DNA of 64,000 nt, taken from NCBI RefSeq assembly GCF_014698115.1, contig NZ_JACJSJ010000020.1, forward strand, positions 1 through 64,000, written 5' to 3'. The position numbers and the translations under genes are program-made. This DNA comes from Nostoc sp. FACHB-973. GTDB lineage: Bacteria; Cyanobacteriota; Cyanobacteriia; Cyanobacteriales; Nostocaceae. The notes beneath the pieces are model-generated. The model was not told the DNA's origin. It made no database searches and was given only the letters and a program-made list of their open reading frames with translations. Shown piece by piece: positions 43,656 through 53,256 of this stretch (positions are counted from its first letter, which is position 1; each line of letters starts with the position of its first letter).

Positions 43656-43675
43656 AGACGCGATGAATCGCGTCT
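43656..43675. terminator. AGACGCGAT hairpin after the transporter ATPase gene
   Basis: The 20-bp hairpin AGACGCGATGAATCGCGTCT with a 2-nt loop is followed by CTCTACA. It sits between the ATPase gene and a convergent small gene. Confidence 0.6.
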
Positions 43676-43689
43676 CTACATGAATGCTT

Positions 43690-43890
43690 TTATAAATATT
43701 CACGTAAGAAATCAAAGGGGTCATCCTCCCAACAAGGTTCAGGTATCAGCCAAAACAAATTAGTGTGGATGTCGGCTTCAATTTCATCACCATCATCTCT
43801 GTCAAATAATTCTATTAAAGCTGTCCAATCACGCTCTCTCAGTGATGTTAAAGATGGGGTATATACCTGGAAATTATCTGAGTAATTCAC
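43690..43890 (-). CDS. Small acidic hypothetical protein
   Basis: This frame of about 66 residues is very acidic with aromatic residues near the end: LRERDWTALIELFDRDDGDE, IHTNLFWLIPEPCWEDDPFD, FLREYL. There is no ATG; the GTG at 43890 or TTG at 43896 would be the start. Composition looks protein-like and the frame fills the space exactly, but no family is recognised. Could be a small regulator or an antitoxin-like protein; this is guesswork. Confidence 0.45.
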   Translation of the reverse strand: MNYSDNFQVYTPSLTSLRERDWTALIELFDRDDGDEIEADIHTNLFWLIPEPCWEDDPFDFLREYL

Positions 43891-44069
43891 GGGCAAATTT
43901 TGAATTTAGTGCTGTAAAAAAATAGCTTTATGGTTTATAAATAATTATTAGCTTTTATAAGCGCAATTTAAGAGTTACATTGATCCGATTAACTATGACC
44001 ATTATTATGAGTGTCTCACAACTTAAATGAGACTACTATAGTATTTCTTACATAATTACAAACTTAAAT

Positions 44070-44762
44070 TTACTCAGACTGGAAAAATTCTTCGGGCTGG
44101 GACTCTACTATTTCTACGCCAAACACTTCTGCAAAGCACTCTGCTACATGAAAACGCACTTCTTGGCAGGTAATATTTGGAACCCATTCGGCTAAACTGC
44201 CTACAGGTTTATCAGAGATACCACAGGGTACAATCCGCTCAAACCCTGTCATGTCTGGACAAACATTTAATGCAAAGCCATGCATGGTAATCCAACGGCT
44301 GACTTTAATGCCAATAGCCGCAACTTTTCGCCCTTGTAACCAAACACCAGTAAAAGCCGGAATTCTTTCTCCCTGCAATCGATAAACTGCTAATACGCGA
44401 ATTATGACTTCTTCGAGTTGGCGTAAGTACCAGTGCAAGTCTTGACGATAACGTTGCAGATTTAAAATTGGATACCCCACCAGTTGACCAGGACAATGGT
44501 AAGTCACTTCGCCGCCCCGTTCCACCCTATGCACATTATACTGACTTTTGTCAATATCAAATTTGAGAAAATCTGAGTTGGCTCCTTGTCCCAAAGTGTA
44601 GACGGGTGGATGCTCTAGGAGAATTAACACGTCATCTAGACTGGGGTCATGGATGCGTTGAGTCAGGAGCGATCGCTGCCATGCATGAGCGTCTAAGTAA
44701 GGCATTAATCCTTGGTTATACAGCAAACAACGGTTTTGGTGTGGTTTATTACTATGGATCAT
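44070..44762 (-). CDS. lipB: Octanoyltransferase LipB
   Basis: This enzyme of about 230 residues moves the octanoyl group from octanoyl-ACP to lipoyl domains, the first step of protein lipoylation. Motifs: [38 protein letters not shown], the catalytic Lys in [20 protein letters not shown] and the catalytic Cys in [12 protein letters not shown]. The ATG at 44762 is preferred over a longer frame that starts 13 residues earlier. No lipA is adjacent. It diverges from the hibernation-factor gene. Confidence 0.94.
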   Translation of the reverse strand: MIHSNKPHQNRCLLYNQGLMPYLDAHAWQRSLLTQRIHDPSLDDVLILLEHPPVYTLGQGANSDFLKFDIDKSQYNVHRVERGGEVTYHCPGQLVGYPILNLQRYRQDLHWYLRQLEEVIIRVLAVYRLQGERIPAFTGVWLQGRKVAAIGIKVSRWITMHGFALNVCPDMTGFERIVPCGISDKPVGSLAEWVPNITCQEVRFHVAECFAEVFGVEIVESQPEEFFQSE

Positions 44763-45378
44763 GCCAAAAATCAACTGTAAAACGAACGAAATATATTTCA
44801 AGTTAGAGGACTGGAGTCAACAAATGTCAAGCTTTGCAAAGGAATTTAAAGGAAAGTCAAGGGAACATGCATTAGAAAATACAAAGTGCTAGCTTGAATA
44901 TATAACCTTAATAGGTGTTGGGAGGAATTCTCTACAATCAGCATCAGGCCAAGAGAATAGAAATGAATGTACTGGCTGATGACTCTAATAACATTGTTTG
45001 CATTTCAAACAAAATCGACTTCCACAAAACTTGTGTTCTTGATCAACAGCAAGCAAACCTCAACCGGACGTACAAGGAGCAACTATCAAAAGTTCTGTAA
45101 GCCTTGCTTTAAAAGAGAAAGTAGTCACAGCTGCTACTGTTAAGATATCTTCATCAAAGAGTTCTAAGTCGATATCCAATTGGATATCAGCGCAGAGATG
45201 GGGAAGTAAATCAAGGATATACTTGGAAAAAACTCAGATGCAGCTAGCTCAGAGACAGCACAGCAGCAGTAAATGATAAAAGTTCACAATTTGTTTTGGC
45301 GGGAGTGATATACCTTACCGCAACTTCTTTTCATACAAAGCAAATTCACACATCCAAATATTCAGCGGGAGAGTTTAC
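44763..45378. other. Long region upstream of the hibernation factor gene
   Basis: This is a 616-bp gap between lipB and the hpf/lrtA gene. Cyanobacterial lrtA genes are known for a long untranslated leader that controls the light-repressed transcript, and such a leader would fit here. The candidate small frame at 44963-45100 is listed separately. No terminator or riboswitch fold is obvious by eye. Confidence 0.45.
44963..45100 (+). CDS. Candidate 45-residue small protein upstream of lrtA
   Basis: An ATG preceded by AAGAGAATAG opens a 45-codon frame: MNVLADDSNNIVCISNKIDF, HKTCVLDQQQANLNRTYKEQ, LSKVL. Codon choice resembles nearby genes. No family is recognised, so it may be chance or an upstream frame in the lrtA leader. 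Confidence 0.3.
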   Translation: MNVLADDSNNIVCISNKIDFHKTCVLDQQQANLNRTYKEQLSKVL

Positions 45379-46029
45379 ATGAAGCTTGTCATCCACGGCA
45401 AAAATATTGAAATCACCGATGCAATTCGTGAGTATGTACATCAAAAAATTGAAAAAGCAGTTAGTCACTTTCAGAGCATTACAAATGAAGTGGATGTGCA
45501 TCTTAGCGTAGCCCGAAATCCCCGAATTAATCCTAGACAAGCGGCTGAAGTAACTATTTATGCCAATGGCAGTGTGATCCGTGCGGAGGAAAGCAGCGAA
45601 AACTTATACGCCAGCATTGACTTAGTTGCAGATAAAATCGCCCGTCAACTGCGGAAATACAAAGAACGGCGTCAAGATCAGAAAACTCATGCCCAACCAA
45701 CAGAAGAAGTTGTTGCAGAGTCAGTAGTAGTCACAGATTTAATTGGCGATCGCACTCCCGAACTACCCAGCGAAGTCGTCCGCACCAAATATTTTTCGAT
45801 GGCTCCGATGACCCTTGCAGAAGCCTTGGAACAGCTGCAACTCGTAGGACACGACTTTTATATGTTCCGCAATGCTGAAACAGGCGAGATAAATGTCATT
45901 TATGAACGTAACCACGGCGGTTATGGCGTAATTCAACCCCGCAATAGTAACGGTCATACCAACGGCAAGAATGGCAAGTCAGCTCACGCGAATGTTGTGA
46001 TGGCGGAAAAGTCGCATTTGAGTAAATGA
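45379..46029 (+). CDS. lrtA: Ribosome hibernation promoting factor, long form (LrtA)
   Basis: This 216-residue long-form HPF has an N-terminal YfiA-like domain (about 1-105: [40 protein letters not shown]) and a C-terminal dimerisation domain (about 140-190: [40 protein letters not shown]). It binds the 30S subunit and pairs ribosomes into inactive 100S dimers in darkness or starvation; in cyanobacteria it was found as the light-repressed transcript lrtA. The start ATG follows a GGGAGAG ribosome-binding site. The tail is followed directly by a minisatellite. Confidence 0.93.
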   Translation: MKLVIHGKNIEITDAIREYVHQKIEKAVSHFQSITNEVDVHLSVARNPRINPRQAAEVTIYANGSVIRAEESSENLYASIDLVADKIARQLRKYKERRQDQKTHAQPTEEVVAESVVVTDLIGDRTPELPSEVVRTKYFSMAPMTLAEALEQLQLVGHDFYMFRNAETGEINVIYERNHGGYGVIQPRNSNGHTNGKNGKSAHANVVMAEKSHLSK

Positions 46030-46195
46030 AGGGAGTAGGGAGTGGGGAGTAGGGAGTAGGGGGATAAGGGAGATGAGGGAGATGAGGGAGATGAGGGAGA
46101 GAGGGAGAAAATTCTACCTTGTCTACCTTGTCTACCTTGTACTCTTCCCCATTCCCCATTCCCCATTCCCCACTCCCCACTCCCCATTCCCTATT
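46030..46195. repeat. Minisatellite between convergent genes
   Basis: GGGAGTA/GGGGAGT units, GAGGGAGAT units, TTGTCTACC units and CCCCATT/CCCCACT units follow each other. The left G-rich and right C-rich ends are complementary and could form a long hairpin between lrtA and the peroxiredoxin gene. Confidence 0.85.
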
Positions 46196-46649
46196 TCACA
46201 AGCTGTTGCAGCGTTTTTAGCGCTTCCTCAACGTGACCTTTAAAGTTAAACATTGAATCAAATACGTATTGCACAACTCCTTGTTGGTCAATGACGTAGG
46301 TAACGCGACCAGGGAATAAGCCAAAGGCGGCTGTTGCGCCATATAGCTTTCGTACTTGGTCGCCTTTGTCGGTTAATAGGGTAAAAGGTAGATTGTATTT
46401 GGCAGCAAATCGCTGGTGAGATTCGGCGGAGTCACCACTCACGCCGAGAACTTCAGCACCAGCGCTTTTAAAAACTTCATACTGATCGCGAAAGGCGCAG
46501 GATTCAGCTGTGCAACCGGGTGTGTCGTCTTTGGGATAAAAATATAGAACAACGGCTTTTTTGCCGCGAAAATCTTGCAGGCTAACTGTTGAGCCGTTTT
46601 GAGCAGGTAGACTGAAATTAGGAGCGGTATCTCCAAGTTTGACTGACAT
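46191..46649 (-). CDS. prxQ: Peroxiredoxin Q / bacterioferritin comigratory protein
   Basis: This 152-residue thiol peroxidase reduces hydrogen and organic peroxides using thioredoxin. Peroxidatic Cys46 and resolving Cys51 lie five residues apart in TPGCTAESCAF, the mark of PrxQ/BCP. Further motifs: VVLYFYPKDD, GVSGDSAESHQRFAAKYNLP and RVTYVIDQQGVVQYVF. Length is normal. The stop codon sits at the edge of the minisatellite tract. Confidence 0.94.
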   Translation of the reverse strand: MSVKLGDTAPNFSLPAQNGSTVSLQDFRGKKAVVLYFYPKDDTPGCTAESCAFRDQYEVFKSAGAEVLGVSGDSAESHQRFAAKYNLPFTLLTDKGDQVRKLYGATAAFGLFPGRVTYVIDQQGVVQYVFDSMFNFKGHVEEALKTLQQLVK

Positions 46650-46767
46650 AGCGAGTAGTGGTAGTTAGTTAACAAAATTTTACCTTGTATACAAGTCTAT
46701 AAATTTTGCTTGATTAGCTGCATCAGGCGGGTTAACTTAGATACTCATCAAAGAAAAAATTCCGCCT

Positions 46768-47895
46768 ATGCGCCTGACTTCACTGGATGTTTTTCGCGGT
46801 ATTACCATCGCTGGGATGATTCTCGTCAATATGATGGGAGTTGCAGATGATGTATATCCTCCCTTCGCCCACGCTGATTGGCACGGCTGTACACCAACTG
46901 ACTTGGTATTTCCTTTTTTTCTCTTCATTATCGGTGTAGCGATGACTTTTTCGCTGTCGAAGTACACCGAAGGTAATAAACCAAACTCAGCTGTTTACTG
47001 GCGGATATTACGCCGCGCCGCCATTCTCTTTGTTTTGGGATTGCTACTAAATGGCTTTTGGAATAAAGGTGTTTGGACTTTTGATTTAGGTAGCATCCGG
47101 TTAATGGGGGTGTTGCAGCGCATCAGCATTACTTATCTGCTGGCTTCTTTAATAGTTCTCAACTTGCCGCGCAAAGGGCAATGGATACTAGCAGCAGTGC
47201 TACTCATCGGCTACTGGTTAGCGATGATGTATGTACCAGTACCAGATTATGGGGCGGGAGTTTTGACGCGGGAAGGTAATTTCGGTGCTTATGTTGACCG
47301 CCTAATTATTCCCAAAGCACATTTATATAAAGGTGATGGTTTCAAGTTTATGGGAGATCCTGAGGGACTCTTCAGTAGCATTCCCGCAATAGTTAATGTC
47401 CTCGCTGGCTACTTCACTGGGCAATGGATACGCAGCCAGCCTGTACAGTCGCGCACAAGTATCGGGTTAGGATTATTTGGAGTCGGTTGTTTAATTATCG
47501 GTTGGGCGTGGGGGTGGACATTCCCCATTAATAAAAAATTGTGGACAAGTTCTTATGTGGTTTTTACAACAGGTTGGGCATTATTGTTGCTAGCAGCTTG
47601 TTATGAACTCATCGAAGTACGGCTGATACGTCGCTGGGGTAAAGCTTTTGAAATTATGGGTTTAAATGCGATCGCTCTTTTCGTTGCATCTGTTTTATTG
47701 ATTAAAATCTTAGTCAAAACCACTATTGGTACAGGAGAAAACGCCCCCAGTACCTACAATTGGATTTACCAGAATTTTTTCGCATCTTGGGCGGGGGCGC
47801 TTAATGGTTCCCTGTTTTTTGGCATAGCTACAGTGTTGTTGTGGTGGGTTGTTGGTGTTGTGATGTATCGCCAACGCTGGTTTCTGAAAGTGTAA
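46768..47895 (+). CDS. DUF5009/NagX-like membrane acyltransferase family protein
   Basis: This 375-residue protein has about ten helices and the N-terminal signature RLTSLDVFRGITIAGMILVN followed by HADWHGCTPTDLVFPFFLFI, which marks the family related to heparan-alpha-glucosaminide N-acetyltransferase. The conserved His in WHG is the presumed acetyl carrier. Human HGSNAT moves acetyl groups across lysosomal membranes; bacterial members probably acetylate sugars of the envelope or peptidoglycan fragments. Substrate here is unknown. Diverges from the peroxiredoxin gene, 118 bp apart. Confidence 0.87.
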   Translation: MRLTSLDVFRGITIAGMILVNMMGVADDVYPPFAHADWHGCTPTDLVFPFFLFIIGVAMTFSLSKYTEGNKPNSAVYWRILRRAAILFVLGLLLNGFWNKGVWTFDLGSIRLMGVLQRISITYLLASLIVLNLPRKGQWILAAVLLIGYWLAMMYVPVPDYGAGVLTREGNFGAYVDRLIIPKAHLYKGDGFKFMGDPEGLFSSIPAIVNVLAGYFTGQWIRSQPVQSRTSIGLGLFGVGCLIIGWAWGWTFPINKKLWTSSYVVFTTGWALLLLAACYELIEVRLIRRWGKAFEIMGLNAIALFVASVLLIKILVKTTIGTGENAPSTYNWIYQNFFASWAGALNGSLFFGIATVLLWWVVGVVMYRQRWFLKV

Positions 47896-48517
47896 AGACT
47901 GGAGAGTGCTGAGTGTAGATAACCATCTAATTTTTCCCTTACCCTTTACTTTGCCAAGACAACTTGGTGAACTACGAGTCTAAGTAAAGATTAAGTGATC
48001 GCACTTTGGAGAAACTTGAAGTGCGATCAATTACTTGAACGCCTACCAATTGGTGGATTGCTGATTTTTGATTTAGGATTTTTTATGCTGTTCTTAACCC
48101 ATTATGTATCGATGTAGCATAGTTTACCGCCGTAGGCATCGCTCTCAACCAACCAATAGAGCGAATTTCTATAGAAATGCTGTTTTGCGCTTTATACCAT
48201 TTTTCCCAAGCTGTTCTCCGTGGTGATGCCACTGAAGTTGTTCCTTATCTTGTAGACATCAAAAGCTCTTTGGATTAGTCAAAACCAGGCGTAAGCGTCA
48301 ATCTCAAGGGTGACGCTTACACTGAACAAATTTGGGCTTTATCTTCTTAAGTTGACACCAATGGGCATGGGGGGATGAGGGGCAGAGGAGAATAATTAAT
48401 AACCAACGCCCAATCACAAATGACAAAGGTTTTTAAGAATCTTTGTCATTTAGCTGTATCCTGATAAAAGGAAGCAAATTAAAACATAAGTGTAGTGCTT
48501 CAGAATAAGTCAATCAG
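47896..48517. other. Gene-free stretch with three hairpins and a dispersed repeat
   Basis: Three hairpins are present: TGATCGCACTT / AAGTGCGATCA (47996-48029), GTAAGCGTCA / TGACGCTTAC (48291-48320) and AAATGACAAAG / CTTTGTCATTT (48418-48451). A 25-bp repeat at 48120-48144 is the exact inverse of 24762-24786 (GAGCGATGCCTACGGCGGTA...). No gene is evident. The last hairpin is 66 bp ahead of the next start codon. Confidence 0.6.
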
Positions 48518-49234
48518 ATGATCGCACAATGGCTCTCAAAAGCTTTTGCACAAAGCTTCAAGATTTTCCTTGCCGTTACATTTGTCAGTACTGCATTTCC
48601 TGTAATTGCATCCGAAGATAAATCCATTTCCAGTAATCAACCTGATGTCCTTCAGACTGAGATTACACAGCAGGATCTCAAAATCATTGAGCAATTAGTA
48701 GGTATTGCTGAGCGCAACTCAGCCCAAGTGCTGGAAACAAAAGCTGCAATGGGATTGAATGCTTTTAGAGATATTGTAACTATTGAATTATCTCCAGCTC
48801 TAACTACGATTTCAACATTACCGGATTCTTCTTCTGAGTACTCAAACAGCTTTTCCTTGACTGTCACAGTTGACCCGATTAAATTTATCAGTACTTTTGG
48901 GCAACTTCCTGTTTTGCGAGCTCGTTGGCAGGAAGCTAGACAGCAAAAAAGATTAGCTATTGTGCAATACTATGTTGCCTATGTCCAAGCCCGCCATAAT
49001 GCCATAATTGCTACTTATAAAATAAGAAAATTTACTGAATATTCCCGAATTGTCAGCCTTGATTCTCAAGCCACTTCTCCTGAAAATATTAATCATCTTG
49101 CTAATCCTGATTATGTTGCAGCTGCAACGTCTATGTTAGATACGAACACACGTCAACAATTGGCATTGGAAGAATTGGCAGCTTGTGTCGGCTTATCTCC
49201 AAAAGAAATGATCGCCATCATCAGCAAACGATAG
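48518..49234 (+). CDS. Hypothetical exported helical protein, TolC-like fragment
   Basis: This 238-residue protein has a signal peptide (IFLAVTFVSTAFPVIAS), then a helical region TQQDLKIIEQLVGIAERNSA, QVLETKAAMGLNAFRDIVTI, a beta-like FSLTVTVDPIKFISTFGQ, and further helices (RARWQEARQQKRLAIVQYYV, AYVQARHNAIIATYKIRKF). The alternation of helices and a short beta part recalls half of an outer-membrane efflux (TolC) protomer. Cyanobacteria have many such proteins of unknown role. It is not obviously part of an exporter operon. Confidence 0.68.
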   Translation: MIAQWLSKAFAQSFKIFLAVTFVSTAFPVIASEDKSISSNQPDVLQTEITQQDLKIIEQLVGIAERNSAQVLETKAAMGLNAFRDIVTIELSPALTTISTLPDSSSEYSNSFSLTVTVDPIKFISTFGQLPVLRARWQEARQQKRLAIVQYYVAYVQARHNAIIATYKIRKFTEYSRIVSLDSQATSPENINHLANPDYVAAATSMLDTNTRQQLALEELAACVGLSPKEMIAIISKR

Positions 49235-49248
49235 ATAAGTAAGTCAAC

Positions 49249-49480
49249 CTAATTAAACATAAAATGCTCAACTTGATACTGACCTTGCTTGGCTCTATGA
49301 TTTATATCCTCAATAAGAGCGATCGCTAATTCATATTCATCTTCAAAAACTCGGCCGTCTTGCTGATCGCGCTTGAGATGCAACCATTCGTCTTCAATGC
49401 GATTCATTTGGGGACTATAGGGAGGTAAAAAAAGATGTACAAACGCAAGCTGAGTGCCAACGTTGATGCTGCTGGCGAAC
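49249..49480 (-). pseudogene. IS630-family transposase remnant (C-terminal part)
   Basis: About 75 codons match the end of an IS630 DDE transposase: LFLPPYSPQMNRIEDEWLHL, with the catalytic Glu in NRIEDEW, then RVFEDEYELAIALIEDINHR. The N-terminal two thirds with the first two Asp residues are missing; the 5' part (MFTKVIWFASSINVGTQ) does not fit the family. No inverted ends were found. Confidence 0.85.
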
Positions 49481-49567
49481 CAAATGACTTTTGTGAACAT
49501 ACTAACAATTAAAAAGTAAATTTAATTTTCATCACGGAAATAATCCAAATATTTGGTCGAATTTGTG

Positions 49568-49723
49568 ATGCGGATGCGTGCTATGGTGCTGAGTTTTTTA
49601 CCACCTCGTCAAACTTCTGGTTTATTTGTCGATCGCCCCTCTCGCACCTATCCATTAAATAACTATGATATGACAAAGCTTGGCCATCCAGAAAATAGCC
49701 TCAAGCAAAAACTTGTTTCTTAA
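49568..49723 (+). CDS. Candidate 51-residue small protein
   Basis: An ATG frame encodes MRMRAMVLSFLPPRQTSGLF, VDRPSRTYPLNNYDMTKLGH, PENSLKQKLVS. The composition is ordinary for a protein, but there is no clear ribosome-binding site and it lies beside a transposase remnant, so it may be a fragment of something lost. No family recognised. Confidence 0.3.
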   Translation: MRMRAMVLSFLPPRQTSGLFVDRPSRTYPLNNYDMTKLGHPENSLKQKLVS

Positions 49724-49755
49724 ATCAGCATCTCCAAAAGGGCGATACCTAGCAG

Positions 49756-50169
49756 CTAACTAGCTGTTTCTCCCCTTTGCCAAAACTGGTTTAAAATCTC
49801 TGTTGGCTTTCTGTCCCAAGTGTCAATATGTTCGTATATCAAATTATCTTTGTTGAGTTTATAAGTTGAATAGCCATTAAAAAGCAAAGGTGCCCTCCAG
49901 GGAACACGCAACACTCCCCGCACTGTCCAATTTACTAAAATTGTATCTTCAGCAGACTGTTTTACATCATGTACATCAAAGTAAATTTGGCTAAAAAATA
50001 GTCGGGCGTGAAATCGCAAAGTCCAAAAAATAATGCGATAATTAAATTTGTATTTAAATGTATTCACGGGGTCTTTAAAATAGATATCCTGTGTATAAAT
50101 ATCATAGGAAATATCTTTTTCAAAAAGCGTCGGTAAATCTTGTTTGAGAGTTTCAATTACTTGTTCCAT
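49756..50169 (-). CDS. DUF2358 family protein
   Basis: This protein of about 137 residues matches DUF2358, found in cyanobacteria and plants: MEQVIETLKQDLPTLFEKDI, YDIYTQDIYFKDPVNTFKYK, LVNWTVRGVLRVPWRAPLLF and the end YEHIDTWDRKPTEILNQFW. The fold is predicted to be NTF2/SnoaL-like (cone-shaped pocket). The ATG at 50169 is preferred to a TTG two codons upstream. Function unknown. Confidence 0.85.
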   Translation of the reverse strand: MEQVIETLKQDLPTLFEKDISYDIYTQDIYFKDPVNTFKYKFNYRIIFWTLRFHARLFFSQIYFDVHDVKQSAEDTILVNWTVRGVLRVPWRAPLLFNGYSTYKLNKDNLIYEHIDTWDRKPTEILNQFWQRGETAS

Positions 50170-50719
50170 CTGCAAATAACTGTGTAGTTTTAATTTTGGC
50201 CATCACCTCTAACTATTTTCACTTAGAGGCGATGTCTAGAACGGACTAGACTTACACACTTACATACATCTGTTGTCAGGGCACAGCAATGGTGTGCCCC
50301 TACAGCTTGGTCAATAACTGTAAGTCTTAAGATAATTTAATATAACTGTTAACCCCTAACATTAATGTAACGAATCAAGATTCACCAGAAAGCGGTTTTG
50401 AATTGAATAAAATACACATACTTGAAAATTAATTGTTGCAGGGTAGCACAGCTGTGCTACCCCCTTTATTGGTGCGCTTGTACTAAAAAAGCTCGTAAGC
50501 CTTGTTAGGCAATGATTTTACTGACATCAAGAGCAATATCTTCAACAGCCCTTGGCACAGTATCAACGATAATTGAGTCATGTAGTAGCGATCGCTAATA
50601 CAGCAGATTTCAAGAAGCGTGAAGTAAACTATCTAAATCTGGTAGCTACGCACAGAGCCTATTGTAATTCTGAATTCTGAATTCTGAATTCTGACTCCTG
50701 AATTCTCCTGTATTAACCT
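50170..50719. repeat. Gene-free stretch with palindromes and GAATTCT repeats
   Basis: Contains GGGCACAGCAATGGTGTGCC-type inverted repeat (50260-50280), the 22-bp GGGTAGCAC palindrome (50441-50462) and AATTCTG heptamers (50666-50706) next to the phosphatase stop codon. No gene seen. Confidence 0.65.
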
Positions 50720-52024
50720 CTATGACCTCTTCCAAGGACCCCAGATTGCAAAAGTAATACCGGGAGTTTGGATGTTGACGAACAAAGTTTTACCATCAGG
50801 TGAGAAGCAAGCACCGGCGAACTCGTTTGTATTTAAAGCATTACGGGCGAATTGATAGAGTTCACCTTTGGGAGTAACACCTACTAAGAACTGCTCATCA
50901 TCTCCATCTTCACAAAGGATGAGATCGCCATAGGGTGAGATAACTATGTTATCTGGATTTTCTAGTTCGGCAGCAGATGTAGACTCAACAAACAATTCAA
51001 TTGTTTCTTTCTCTGGAATGTAGCGCCAGACTTGACCAAGCCCTAAAGCACCACCACTCGTGCAGCAAAAGTAAAATTCACCGTTACCGTACCAGATACC
51101 TTCCCCACGGGCAAACTGGGCTGCTCCTTTTGCAAAACCTTCTTGTCTTACAGTATCTTGAGGCGGATTTGGCTCTGTAATAGTCACCCACTCTACTTTA
51201 AACGGCTTGCGTTTGGGGAAATCTGCAAATGTTTGTGCTTGATAGATGTCTTTGAATTTTAAAGCCTGAAGAGTACCTCCTTCTTTTAACTTGCCGGGCA
51301 CTTTCGGGATAAAACGGTAGAAAAGACTATTTCCCGAATCTTCAGTTTCATAGACAATTCCTGTCTTGGGGTCTACCGCAACAGCTTCATGGTTAAATCG
51401 TCCCATAGCTATGAGAGGTTCCGGCTTCACAGGAGTAGTGGTGCTAGCTGGAACTTCAAAGTTATAGCCGTGGAATTTCGAGACATAGTTTCTATTACCT
51501 ACCGGGAAGGAAGTTGGAGTAGAGGTGTTCTCTTCACAACTAATCCATGAACCCCAAGGAGTTATTCCACCTGCACAGTTACGATAGGTTCCACTTAAAG
51601 AAGCAAAGTGTTTGATTAGCTGGCGATTAGCTCCAACAACTAAGTTCGTCGTACCACCTTTGCAAAATGGGTCGTAAGGATGTGGCCCTTCGACTTTTGT
51701 CCCAGAAGTAGGACTAAGTTCGTGATTACGAACCAAAATAACTGTGCCTTTCGGACCAGGGAAAGCCGCCATACCATCATGACCACCAGGCACTTTAGTA
51801 CCATCGTTCATCAGCTCGTCTGTGAGAGAAAAAGTTCGATACTGAAATCCCGCTGGTAAATCTAACAAACCATTGGGATCTGGTACAAGTGGCCCGTAAC
51901 CTTTACCAAATACAGGGTGACCATTGGCTTGTCTAGCAAGAAGACCTTCTAAAGGAGAGGCTAGCAAAGTACCAGCAGCACTCGTGCCCGCTAATGTAAA
52001 GAATCTACGTCGAGATAATTTCAT
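50720..52024 (-). CDS. PhoX-like (DUF839) phosphatase family protein, Tat-exported
   Basis: This 434-residue protein has a twin-arginine signal (SRRRFFTLAGTSAAGTLLAS). The DUF839/PhoX beta-propeller includes DGMAAFPGPKGTVILVRNHE near the front, NCAGGITPWGSWISCEENTS (the PhoX Ca/Fe-site region), GRFNHEAVAVDPKTGIVYET, and LENPDNIVISPYGDLILCED. PhoX enzymes are Ca- and Fe-dependent phosphatases that act outside the cytoplasm on phosphomonoesters; shorter DUF839 proteins like this one may have other hydrolase roles. Together with ppx and PhoD it suggests a phosphorus theme, though the genes are not in one operon. Confidence 0.85.
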   Translation of the reverse strand: MKLSRRRFFTLAGTSAAGTLLASPLEGLLARQANGHPVFGKGYGPLVPDPNGLLDLPAGFQYRTFSLTDELMNDGTKVPGGHDGMAAFPGPKGTVILVRNHELSPTSGTKVEGPHPYDPFCKGGTTNLVVGANRQLIKHFASLSGTYRNCAGGITPWGSWISCEENTSTPTSFPVGNRNYVSKFHGYNFEVPASTTTPVKPEPLIAMGRFNHEAVAVDPKTGIVYETEDSGNSLFYRFIPKVPGKLKEGGTLQALKFKDIYQAQTFADFPKRKPFKVEWVTITEPNPPQDTVRQEGFAKGAAQFARGEGIWYGNGEFYFCCTSGGALGLGQVWRYIPEKETIELFVESTSAAELENPDNIVISPYGDLILCEDGDDEQFLVGVTPKGELYQFARNALNTNEFAGACFSPDGKTLFVNIQTPGITFAIWGPWKRS

Positions 52025-52385
52025 GAGGATTTTTTGGTTACTTAAAATGCTGACAAGAAATTATTCGATTTGGATTAAGTTTAGGTAATGCTTAATTTAA
52101 TTTGGGATTATTGCTTGTACTACTCCCATTATTAATTTATAAAAATGATGATTTTGCAGAAAAAACAGTATTTAGTTAAGAGAAGTTAAAGATTGATTTA
52201 AATTAAACACTATAATCTTTTTCAGAAAAAATATCATATTTTTGGTTTTTTTGCTAAAGAAAAAACTATAAACTATATGGATTAGATTTCATCTAATAAT
52301 ACAATCTGCCCAAAAGTGTTTTAGACCTTATTCAGGTCGAATGAGAGCTACAACAACATCAAAATTTATTGTTGTTATCAAGAAA
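52025..52385. other. Divergent promoter region of the phosphatase and PEP-CTERM genes
   Basis: An AT-rich region of 361 bp without a gene. CTTAAT-like words spaced irregularly (52060-52105) could be a weak Pho-box, but they do not keep the 11-bp period. Confidence 0.45.
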
Positions 52386-53000
52386 ATGAAAAGCATTCGT
52401 AACCAAATCAAAGCTACAGTAGCTGTTGCCGCTTTCAGTTCTATGGCTACTTTCATAAATGTCAATAGTGCTGATGCTGCTTCTTTTGAGCTTAATTGGC
52501 TCGGAGATAAAGGTTATTCAGCCAAGGGACAATTCAGCTATGACGATAGTTTTCTCTTAAGCATCGTCACCAAGGAACAACTGACTGATTTTGCCATTTC
52601 TTTCTTTGATCCACAAGGAAGTTTATTGCAAAATTTCCAATACGATTTTCCCCAAGCGGATAATAGTTTCAATTTCAATTTTGATACAGTTACAAAGACT
52701 GTTCTACAAACAGGCAACTTTGACACGCCGAATGGTTTTGATTTGGGAATTGACTTTGCAACAGATGTGACAGGGTTAGATTTCTATACCTACCTAAATG
52801 CCGAACAAGGATTGCCAACGGCTAAGATTTTCTTAAAAGATGATCTTTCACCGGAAGTATGCGACACATACCCAGACTGTAGGTTGGATTTTGGGGGTAA
52901 GTTGACAGCAACTGCGATTCCTGAACCTGGTGTAATTTCTGGACTTTTGGTAGTTGGTTTTCTGAGTAGAGTTCTCAAGAAAAAGCCAGCATCTACATAG
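52386..53000 (+). CDS. PEP-CTERM sorting domain protein
   Basis: This exported protein of about 204 residues has a signal peptide (MKSIRNQIKATVAVAAFSSM, cleavage near ADAA) and a C-terminal PEP-CTERM tail AIPEPGVISGLLVVGFLSRV LKKK, the PEP motif plus helix plus basic end recognised by exosortase systems. The body is beta-rich with aromatic and Asp residues (FDTPNGFDLGIDFATDVTGL). Such proteins are placed on the cell surface or in exopolysaccharide. The ATG at 52386 gives a proper signal; the longer frame adds 15 residues. A strong terminator lies at 53147. Confidence 0.85.
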   Translation: MKSIRNQIKATVAVAAFSSMATFINVNSADAASFELNWLGDKGYSAKGQFSYDDSFLLSIVTKEQLTDFAISFFDPQGSLLQNFQYDFPQADNSFNFNFDTVTKTVLQTGNFDTPNGFDLGIDFATDVTGLDFYTYLNAEQGLPTAKIFLKDDLSPEVCDTYPDCRLDFGGKLTATAIPEPGVISGLLVVGFLSRVLKKKPAST

Positions 53001-53146
53001 ACAGTAAATCTGAATAGTCGAAGCTAGCTTGATTAGAACTGTAATTGACAATTATTTTAGCTCTAACAACCGGGGATCTGAAAGATGGGCTAGAACTGTA
53101 TAAATTTTTAGAGAGTAACTACTCACTCAGATCGCAAACTTTAGAC

Positions 53147-53171
53147 CCCCGACTTCTTTAAGAAGTCGGGG
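53147..53171 (+). terminator. Intrinsic terminator
   Basis: A perfect 11-bp stem CCCCGACTTCT / AGAAGTCGGGG with a 3-nt loop is followed by the T-rich TTTTCAGTTTTTATTTTTTA. It lies 146 bp after the PEP-CTERM gene. This hairpin type is common in Nostoc and could also serve the convergent gene. Confidence 0.75.
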
Positions 53172-53256
53172 ATTTGATTTTCAGTTTTTATTTTTTATTC
53201 ATTTTTGTACCTGCACTGTCAAATTTGCCTGTGAACAATGAAGCTGATTATCTTGT

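Noticed and set aside
46030-46195. Minus-strand frames rich in Pro/Ser/Leu (PSSPSSPLSP)
   Set aside because: Pure minisatellite translation between convergent genes.
52050-52110. CTTAAT-like words as a Pho box for the PhoX-like gene
   Set aside because: Spacing is irregular and the region is very AT-rich, so chance matches are expected.
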